In this document: positions 10,501 through 16,143 of the stretch, piece after piece
How positions within the stretch are numbered: position 1 is the stretch's first letter
Layout: every line of letters begins with the position of its first letter
Origin: QHXW01 sp963752965
GTDB lineage: Bacteria; Acidobacteriota; Terriglobia; Bryobacterales; Bryobacteraceae
Assembly (NCBI GenBank): GCA_963752965.1
Contig: CAVWAJ010000014.1
Coordinates: 248,001-312,000, forward strand
Length of the DNA: 64,000 bases
Reading direction: 5' to 3'
Translations under genes and position numbers: made by a program
Notes under the pieces: generated by a model
The model's database searches: none
Told to the model about the DNA's origin: nothing
What the model saw: only the letters and a program-made list of their open reading frames with translations

Positions 10501-10763
10501 GTCCGAATGCGATCGGAACTTATGGCAGCACAGGCAAAAACATTATGCGCGGCCCCGGGTTCTTCGATACTGACTTCTCCCTGATGAAAATGACTAGGCT
10601 TGCGGAACGAGCGAGTCTCCAATTCCGGGCGGAGGCGTTCAACCTGTTTAACAACGTGAACTTTCTCAATCCGGATAACATCCTGACCGATGGCGCTTTC
10701 GGCCAGATCACAGCAGCCCAGGATCCGCGGATTCTGCAGCTCGCCCTGAAGATCGTATTTTGA
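7518..10763 (+). CDS. TonB-dependent outer-membrane receptor with N-terminal carboxypeptidase-like domain
   Basis: A 1081-residue Oar-like receptor. A signal peptide (GVCVLLLLCSLAVWAQ) is followed by a carboxypeptidase-regulatory-like beta-sandwich (LGGTVADPSGNTVPGAKVVV), then the plug domain (QILDLPLNGRVVNSL; NAVGGIVSVVTKSGTNEIHG) and a beta-barrel with many aromatic strands, ending IAAQDPRILQLALKIVF-like with a terminal Phe. The ATG at 7518 is preferred over the TTG at 7497, because the purine-rich AAGGGGGGGG box and the signal peptide follow from it. It should import a large or scarce substrate across the outer membrane using TonB/ExbBD (not in the window). Its neighbour is the exported FAD oxidoreductase. 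Confidence 0.9.
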   Translation: MISLWKNLSRGRSAGVCVLLLLCSLAVWAQYTTASLGGTVADPSGNTVPGAKVVVENTATGFSQEMLTSADGIFNFPQLPVGTYKLTVEKEGFATYLQSGIVLTVNQSARQPVTLKLGQVSQQVTVTGNAPLVNTGSATVGQLIDTQQILDLPLNGRVVNSLIFLGAGTTDATSHYCGYGCIGGTFPEEQYAKTNGTVANGVNYQLDGADFNNVLLNTNLPFPNPDAVQEFNSQTDNMSAQYGNAVGGIVSVVTKSGTNEIHGSLFEFLRNGDLNARNFFAPTADNLKRNQFGGTVGGPIKKNQLFYFGTYQGTRINTASQGQIEFVPTQAERSGDFSALLPGTQLADPVTGVPFQNNQIPAARLSPISQKLLADIPLPNGPGGELTFAGAPTQQNENQYLGKVDYQRNKNQLSGHYFFNRFTKPAFSSKTNLLQDNGGSFVTSQNISVNHVYTASPALLFNTWYGWNRETGQNLDVATVGFPDLGVNIAGPSVPQILLSVGGGFSINAGFFGNFTRQVQTLREDVTWVRGTHEIHFGGSVSRVHAPKANQYEMGGSFSFSNNLSGNNIADFMLGQAYNFTQLGGIYYELTENRWSTYVQDNWRVNRRLTLNLGLRWEPFLPFQDAKGRLGCYEPGQKSTRYPNAPVGLIYSGDPGCPAGASYNNLANLAPRIGFAYRLTEDGKTSLRGGIGYYYTLPNIVAYQDATSIPPFAPAVSLTDVSFSDPYGSAKVANPFPAQFGPNVAPPNTVFPSPLALPYMFDQHFRAPQIASWNLTLERQLGASWLVRAAYVGNKGTYLFGDGTQETGLQQANPAIYIPGQSTVANEQQRRVNPAFSTVAVNVSAINSNYNGMQLTVEKRIGYGLSMLANYTWSKELNDFAPLGVGTNTNPFDRKFDYGPSDDDLRHVFKLSFVYELRAFWHSGWQSKLTNGWSVSSIANWHSGFPFTVFSGYDNSLSGVGGDRADLTGAGNATLDPGRPHGQLVQEFFNIAAFGPNAIGTYGSTGKNIMRGPGFFDTDFSLMKMTRLAERASLQFRAEAFNLFNNVNFLNPDNILTDGAFGQITAAQDPRILQLALKIVF

Positions 10764-10885
10764 CGGAAGGATTGTTTTCGACCGTTCCCAGGGTTCGTCG
10801 CTGCCAGCAACCCGTTTGCCGCCGCACACCGCCCGCGTGGTGAGGTAGAATTCCGCCACGGTCCGTCGATCGGCGGGACCGGGTC

Positions 10886-11287
10886 ATGATCGGCAAGACC
10901 ATCTCCCATTACCAGATCGTGGAAAAGTTGGGCGAGGGCGGGATGGGTGTGGTCTACAAGGCGCGGGATCTGCGCCTCGACCGCTTCGTCTGTATCAAGG
11001 TCCTGCGCTCCGAGCAGCTGAAAGACGAGTCGCGCAAGCAGCGGTTCATTCAGGAAGCCAGAGCCGCGTCCTCGCTGAACCATCCCAACATCATCACCAT
11101 CCACGAAATTGACCAGGAGAACGGGACAGACCTCATCGTCATGGAATTCATCGCCGGCAAGACACTCCAGCAGTTGATTCCCGCGGGCGGCCTGCCTGTG
11201 GTGGAGGTTCTGAAGGACGCCATTCCCATCGCCAGCACGCTCGCGGCCGCCAACGCCGCGGGCATCATCCATCGCGACATAGTTTGA
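10886..11287 (+). pseudogene. Serine/threonine protein kinase, truncated at the catalytic loop
   Basis: The 133 residues open as a normal PknB-type kinase: glycine loop GEGGMGVVYKA (from residue 16), the ATP lysine K38 in VCIKVL, and MEFIAGKTLQQLI. The frame ends right after HRDI at residue 132, where HRDIKPxN should continue; the DFG motif, activation loop and whole C-lobe are absent. Homology stops at about 11281, so a rearrangement rather than a point mutation removed the rest. An inactive remnant. The hairpin and group II intron fragment follow directly. Confidence 0.85.
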
Positions 11288-11312
11288 GGCAAGCCCAAAC
11301 GTCTTTTCTAAG

Positions 11313-11340
11313 CGGCCCGACGGCAATCGGGCCGTTTGTA
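11313..11340 (+). terminator. Terminator-like hairpin, probable intron target
   Basis: CGGCCCGA (11313-11320) and TCGGGCCG (11327-11334) form a perfect 8-bp stem with a 6-base loop and a short TTT tail. The group II intron-like sequence begins 8 bases after the stem. Group IIC introns characteristically insert just behind such hairpins. Confidence 0.55.
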
Positions 11341-11341
11341 T

Positions 11342-11500
11342 GTGTGCCAAGCATGTTCGACAGTTCGGGGGTGAAAGTCCCCTTCACAACCTGATGGAGG
11401 TGAAGTGATAGCGGGCATTCGGCATAGCGTCTCATCGTGAGAGGAACCTCGAACGAGCGGCCCCCTCGGACGACGCGGTAAAGCCTACTAAACTGGTTCA
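11342..11500 (+). mobile_element. Group IIC-like intron, 5' fragment (domain I)
   Basis: The sequence opens with GTGTGCCAAGCATG, followed by GGGGGTGAAAGTCCCC, the signature start of group IIC introns (GTGTGCC..GCATG, then GGGTGARAGTCCC). It continues with CTCATCGTGAGAGGAACCTC and GGACGACGCGG, which fit domain I layout. No reverse transcriptase reading frame and no domain V were found before the tRNA half-site at 11848, so only the 5' end remains. The 3' limit of the fragment is approximate. The 11500-11847 stretch holds nothing else recognisable. Confidence 0.5.
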
Positions 11501-11847
11501 CGCCCAACAACCGGATGGATCCCGTTAAACGCCGGTCACGGAAATAGGTCCCCGGAAGTCGGCATGTGGCTTTTGATGGCGCTGCGATCCTGGAAAAGCA
11601 CAGTCGTCGCCGCAGGAACAAACTCTCTGCCGCCAACTGTGTTCGAGAACGGAAGAGGAGCCCAATCAGCCGGCCGAGATCGATCATCACCTTGGCTATC
11701 AGGAGCAGCTGCAGAATCGACTCCGATGAACACTACAAGAACACTATTAAGAATTTTCGCGATCGTCAGAATAGAAACGCGGTGATCTCTATCGCCAGAA
11801 AGAGGCCTACAAAAACGCTATCGTCTTTGTTAGCAATTGAAAGTCAT

Positions 11848-11885
<38 letters not shown>

Positions 11886-11949
11886 TTTCAACGCCTTACA
11901 AGCACCACTGGCTCCAATGGCTCCATTAAGCATACCCCCGATCCCTGCG

Positions 11950-13035
11950 CTACGCCAAGGCCGCTTCTAATGTGTTCACGGCGGCTCTTTTCTCTTCCCG
12001 GTCAGATTGCGTGTACACGTCCAGGGATACTCCAATACCGTGGCCGCGTTGATCGGCTCCAACTTTCGGATCGACGTGGTACTTCTTCATCAGGGACGAA
12101 TTGGTCCGCCGCATCACTTGGAAATTGGCCCATTCCAACCCGACTGGCTCCAGCTTCGGCAGGAAACAGCGACGCCATAGGTTGTCCTTCCCCACCGGCG
12201 TTGTCAGCCTTTCGCTCGGGAACACCCAAGCTGATGATTCCGTGGAAGGGCCCTTCCTGCGCCATTCTGCGATAGCTATGAGTAACCGATCCGAAAATGC
12301 CGCCTCTCGTTCGGAGCGTTGCGATTTCGGCGTATCAAGCCGCCCGCGATACAGACGTCGGGTTATTTCAGCAGATGCGCCGGTCAGCGAGCCCCATGTT
12401 AACGCTAGAATCTCACCCGGACGCATTCCGGCAATGATCGCCAACTGAGCAATCAATCGTTCTCTCGTATCCAGCACTTCGAGCAGCTTCTTTACCTCCT
12501 CTTTGTTCATGACTTTCCGATTGGGGCGCCTTGCCTCTCGTGGAATGTACAGGCTTTCAGCTGGATTCCGGTCTATGTAACCCTCCTCTACTACCAGGCG
12601 GAAAATCTGCCGCAGAGTCCATCGGATATGAGCCACCACACTATAAGAATAGTCAGCCGCTTTTTGGTTCAGCACTTGCTGCAACTCGTCGCGACTGAAC
12701 GTGTCAACGGCCCGTGAGGCGTACACGGAACTCAGATGAAATTTTAGTCGTCCCTCGTTGTCACCTGCCGTCGATGCCTTCCACTTTCCCCGGTAGAACG
12801 GCAAATACGTATCCTCCACGAACGCAGCAAACGTAGGCTTGGGCTTACCAATGGTTTGACAGGCGTCTAAAGCCCCCAGTATTGCCGCGAGCTTCGCTTC
12901 TGCCTCAGATTTTGTCATTCCGGAAATCGGCCACCTCGCTTTTCGTCTGTGACCGTCCTCCCGCCACTGCGCTATCCACTGTCGTCCCACTTTTTTCAGA
13001 CTTCCTCTTTGAAACCGTTTTCGCGTTTGGATCAT
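11950..13035 (-). CDS. int: Tyrosine recombinase/phage-type integrase
   Basis: A 361-residue site-specific recombinase. After an N-terminal arm-binding-type region and a SAM-like core-binding domain (residues 70-165), the catalytic domain shows R205 in AGMRPGEIL, R309 in VMRRTNSS, H332 in RGHGIG and the nucleophile Y341 in VYTQ. The usual histidine of the HxxR box is Q306 here. It lies beside the tRNA-Gly half-site, reading towards it, which is the normal place for an element integrase. The excisionase-like gene lies 9 bases upstream in the same direction, so they are probably co-transcribed. Confidence 0.9.
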   Translation of the reverse strand: MIQTRKRFQRGSLKKVGRQWIAQWREDGHRRKARWPISGMTKSEAEAKLAAILGALDACQTIGKPKPTFAAFVEDTYLPFYRGKWKASTAGDNEGRLKFHLSSVYASRAVDTFSRDELQQVLNQKAADYSYSVVAHIRWTLRQIFRLVVEEGYIDRNPAESLYIPREARRPNRKVMNKEEVKKLLEVLDTRERLIAQLAIIAGMRPGEILALTWGSLTGASAEITRRLYRGRLDTPKSQRSEREAAFSDRLLIAIAEWRRKGPSTESSAWVFPSERLTTPVGKDNLWRRCFLPKLEPVGLEWANFQVMRRTNSSLMKKYHVDPKVGADQRGHGIGVSLDVYTQSDREEKRAAVNTLEAALA

Positions 13036-13044
13036 TTCTTCTCC

Positions 13045-13269
13045 TTACGCGCTCACGGCGTCGTTTTTTAGCGATGGAGACAGGATACCGCGTTCGTTTT
13101 CTTCGATCCACCTGAGGAGTGCGGCTCGGCGCACGAGCTTGCGGCGGCCCATCGGGACAACCGGAAGTGGTGTGACATTCGGTAGTTTGCCAGCAATTGC
13201 TTTTGAGACGTGCGCCTTAGAGCAGCGCAACTCGCGCGCGACTTCGTCTGTAGTTAGGACGTCCATCAT
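13045..13269 (-). CDS. Excisionase/AlpA-like helix-turn-helix protein
   Basis: A 74-residue protein of the HTH_17 type: LTTDEVARELRCSKAHVSKA forms the helix-turn-helix, followed by a wing with basic residues (GRRKLVRRAALLRWIEEN). Proteins of this family act as directionality factors or regulators for a neighbouring integrase, which fits its place directly upstream of int. Translation may begin at 13269 or at the second Met (13266). A very short frame starting MNSVDKAPVGTG ends just upstream, and I could not assign it. Confidence 0.8.
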   Translation of the reverse strand: MMDVLTTDEVARELRCSKAHVSKAIAGKLPNVTPLPVVPMGRRKLVRRAALLRWIEENERGILSPSLKNDAVSA

Positions 13270-13504
13270 ATAGACTCTCTTTCATATCTGCCTGAGGGCT
13301 CGCCCTGTTCCCACTGGTGCTTTGTCTACCGAGTTCATCACTCCACCCCCATGCCCAAACTGTGGCTCACCGCGTGGTAGTTGCCGTGGTTCTTCTCCCC
13401 GGCGCTGTGGTTTTCTAAGCCGGCGACAAGCCCGTGCTTCCAGTCCTCGACCGCCCGCGGCTTTGACACCTACCACGAGAAAGACTGTCGGCCACCAACG
13501 CTCC

Positions 13505-14914
13505 TCAACGGCCTCGACCGCGATCCGGTTCTCGCGCGCGCCCGTGAAGGTCGCGCTGGTGTATTGGAGTCGCCGCCCTCAGAAGGGTTGCTCGATAGCG
13601 ACCCAGCCAGCCGCCCCATCCATCCCCAACCGGGGCTAACCCTTGGAGCCGTAACCTGGTCTCTTCCAGAAGACGTTCGTCGTTCAGAACCTTTTCACAA
13701 TGTCCCAGCTCGTCGATCTCAAGCAACGGTCGTCCGTTCTCGAACAGCTTGCGCAGACGAACAAACCTGTTTGCTCGCAGGCCGCCGCGACCGCGTGCCT
13801 CTGACATTTGAGGCGTGTGATAGATGCAGTGCACCTTGGCGTCGGTGCCCTCCACCATCATGAAGCTGCGGCCGGTCCCCTCATCTTCGCCGTGCACCAG
13901 TATTCTGCCTTCCAGTGTTGTGCAATTGCGAAGATCGAACATGACCAGTGGCAGCCGCGTGTCCGACACGGGCACGCCGTGAGCGGCCAGGATCTTTTGC
14001 CGATCCCCGAGGCGCTGCATCGCCCGTAGTGCGGTTTCGAAATCCTGGCGCACCAGCCATTGGTCGAGCCCAGCTGCTTCGGCCAGTCCCATGCTCTCCA
14101 GCGTCCTCAGACGCGCAACTGCGTACTGGTTTCGCGGATGCGCCGAATTCCTGCTGACCTGGAAATGCGAGGCATCGCCTTCTGTCGGATTGTCCCGAGC
14201 AATGGCCCGGTCCAGCGACGTGAACCTGTGCTGCGATACTTCGCGGCGCTGGGCTTCGGCGATATCGAATTGCGTGCGATACCCAAGCTGCCGGGTACAC
14301 AGATCTTCAGCGATGCTCCGAATGCCGTGCTTGACGTAATCGCGTTCGAGACGGAAAGATTTTCCGTTCTCGCGAACGCCGCGCAGGGCGATGTGAACGT
14401 GAGGGTTATCGGTATTGAAGTGCGACACAGCCACCCATTCGAGGTGGGTATCGAGATCCCGTGTTATACGCTGCATCAAGTCGCGGGTCAGCTGTATCAA
14501 GTCCATCTTGTCTCCGAATTCCGGCGACACGATAAGCTTCCACATGCGTTCGTCGCCGGCGGACTGCCACTGATCGAGGCGAGCGGCAATATCGATCCCT
14601 CGCTCCGTTGCGTCGAACCTGGCCTCCACGGCGCGCCCTTGGCTGGCGCTCTCGCGGGCGATGTAGCGCCCATGTGCCTTCCATTGTCCGCGTGTGGCAT
14701 TCTTCGCGTACATCACCCTAACGGCGCACCGCTGATTGTACGGGCGAGAAGGAACCGGGCGCCGCGTCCGCGGCCTGCGCTGTTGTGCACGCAGTTCTCG
14801 GGCATAGCGAAGAATCAGGAGGTAGGTAGAGCACCAAGCTCTGGGTGAACTGGCTTGTCGACCGCGCGTCTTCCGGGGATTAAGCCGGAACCCCTTTGGA
14901 TTCCTGTCACTCAC
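13505..14914 (-). CDS. Relaxase/mobilisation nuclease (VirD2-like, DUF3363)
   Basis: A 469-residue relaxase. The three-histidine metal site is clear in VSHFNTDNPHVHIALRG (H165, H172, H174), and upstream ARGQWKAHGRYIARES-like residues 74-90 match the relaxase N-domain. The C-terminal region (AAHGVPVSDTRLPLVMFD; GWGGWLGRYRATLL) fits the DUF3363 domain, and the end is near the normal end of such proteins. Relaxases nick one strand at an origin of transfer, so the element may be mobilisable. No coupling protein or type IV secretion genes are seen, so it would need a helper. No oriT was identified. Confidence 0.85.
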   Translation of the reverse strand: MSDRNPKGFRLNPRKTRGRQASSPRAWCSTYLLILRYARELRAQQRRPRTRRPVPSRPYNQRCAVRVMYAKNATRGQWKAHGRYIARESASQGRAVEARFDATERGIDIAARLDQWQSAGDERMWKLIVSPEFGDKMDLIQLTRDLMQRITRDLDTHLEWVAVSHFNTDNPHVHIALRGVRENGKSFRLERDYVKHGIRSIAEDLCTRQLGYRTQFDIAEAQRREVSQHRFTSLDRAIARDNPTEGDASHFQVSRNSAHPRNQYAVARLRTLESMGLAEAAGLDQWLVRQDFETALRAMQRLGDRQKILAAHGVPVSDTRLPLVMFDLRNCTTLEGRILVHGEDEGTGRSFMMVEGTDAKVHCIYHTPQMSEARGRGGLRANRFVRLRKLFENGRPLLEIDELGHCEKVLNDERLLEETRLRLQGLAPVGDGWGGWLGRYRATLLRAATPIHQRDLHGRAREPDRGRGR

Positions 14915-14991
14915 GGCTTGGCTCCAGGTCCACTAACCCGCCACTTCTGGGGCACCTTCGCCCTGGAAAATCGGACGGTGCGTTGTGGCAT

Positions 14992-15066
14992 GAAAATACC
15001 CCCTCACTTACAAGGCCTTGGGAGAGGGTGTTTTCGGACATGCAACCTCAGAATATTTTGTCGGGG
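14992..15066 (+). repeat. Dispersed repeat, copy 1
   Basis: Contains CCCCTCACTTACAAGGCCTT, then GGGAGAGGGTGTTTTC and, 20 bases on, AATATTTTG. Copy 2 lies exactly 300 bases further in the same orientation. Confidence 0.7.
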
Positions 15067-15283
15067 TCTGGCGGCTCCCCGAGTCTAGCGCCGCCTTGAT
15101 GTCCGGCCACGCGCGGCGGAGCAAAGCCATGTATCGGTCTGGTTTCGCCTCACCCAGCCTGCGAAGGTTCGGGAGATGTAGCGGCACGGAGGAATCTCCT
15201 GAACGTTCGGGAACCGGGCCCTCGCCGACCTCAGGCCCTTGCTTCAGGACAGCTCTCTGCACCGAGTCGTAGTGGATGCTCAT
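15008..15283 (-). CDS. Small hypothetical protein
   Basis: From an ATG at 15283 the frame reads MSIHYDSVQRAVLKQGP, followed by a charged helical part (RYMALLRRAWPDIKAALDSG), which looks coding. Its last 25 codons run into a dispersed repeat (14992-15066) that also occurs just upstream of the start (15293-15362), so the true C-terminus may have been altered. No family was recognised. The rest of 14915-16143 contains repeats and no gene that I can support; a long plus-strand frame at 15431-16201 crosses a repeat copy and the end of the kinase gene. Confidence 0.35.
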   Translation of the reverse strand: MSIHYDSVQRAVLKQGPEVGEGPVPERSGDSSVPLHLPNLRRLGEAKPDRYMALLRRAWPDIKAALDSGSRQTPTKYSEVACPKTPSPKAL

Positions 15284-15292
15284 GGATCTTTC

Positions 15293-15362
15293 GAAAATGC
15301 CCCTCACTTTCAAAGGCATGGGAGAGGGTGTTTTCTGACATGAAATGAAAAAATATTTTGAG
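15293..15362 (+). repeat. Dispersed repeat, copy 2
   Basis: Contains CCCCTCACTTTCAAAGGCAT, then GGGAGAGGGTGTTTTC and AATATTTTG, aligned base for base with copy 1 except for scattered substitutions. Confidence 0.7.
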
Positions 15363-15792
15363 GGACCGCATCCGTCTGAATCTTCTGGGCGCTGGAGGCC
15401 TTCTGCTCTGAGCAGAAACATCAGCAGTTCATGGAACACAGTGCAAGACGGACTAAATGCCCTGTTTTCTGCGTGAGCAACAATCTACGGCAGAAGGCCA
15501 TGTTACACGGAGTTGCACTGCAACGAGTGCAAGAAAGACGAAAGGCTTTGTTTTCTGCAACTGCAACGTTCTTGCACTCTTCGGTAACACTAGGCAATGC
15601 AGATTCGCAACAAAAGGTGACCAAAGGCCATGCGCCGAATGGTGAGCTAGAGGCAGCGTTATGCGGAGGGGAACATAAAGGAGTGGGATTCACAGGGCCC
15701 TCTTTTTCGGCTCAAGCTTCGCTGCATCGGATGTTTAGCCCGGGATGCATTCTTGCTTGGGTGCATCCCGTTTGGGACGCGCTCATTTTCTT

Positions 15793-15828
15793 GTGTCAGA
15801 CAACGCCCTCTCCCAAGGCTCTGAAGGG
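15793..15828 (-). repeat. Dispersed repeat, inverted partial copy 3
   Basis: Read on the minus strand this gives CCCCTTCAGAGCCTTGGGAG, then AGGGCGTTGTCTGACA, matching the core of copies 1 and 2 in inverted orientation. Confidence 0.55.
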
Positions 15829-16020
15829 GAGAGAATCGTTTCAAGCCATAGATGCAACCCTATTCTCCAGGAAGACACTCTCACAGGATTGCCAGGTTCG
15901 CGTCAGTCTCCTGGAGCCAAGTGATCAAGTCCGGGCATGCTCGCGACGGATTCAGCTACCAAGAGCGATTACCGGCGCCGAACTTTCCGATAACCCCGTT
16001 CCGTTCCGGGCCCGCGCCGC

Positions 16021-16060
16021 ATTCTTAATTACATGGGGATTTATCACCACTTATCCGGCA
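16021..16060 (+). repeat. ATTACATGGGGAT motif, copy 1
   Basis: ATTCTTAATTACATGGGGAT followed by TTATCACCACTTATCCGGCA. Related copies occur at 25205, 27864 and 31250, all in gene-free DNA inside the candidate element. Confidence 0.5.
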
Positions 16061-16143
16061 CTGCCCTCAATTTGCAGCTTGGGCGTTGTGCGGACGAGTG
16101 ACGCACCATCTACCGAAGAGCCTCTACTCGCAGTGGAAATGTA

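Noticed and set aside
10520..11350. 276-codon minus-strand frame across the receptor end and the kinase fragment
   Set aside because: Antisense to two recognised coding sequences and Arg/Gly-rich; not a gene.
14060..14848. 262-codon plus-strand frame
   Set aside because: Antisense shadow of the relaxase, which has a clear three-histidine motif.
14992..15828. CRISPR array
   Set aside because: Only three imperfect copies, two 300 bp apart and one inverted; no regular short spacers and no cas genes.
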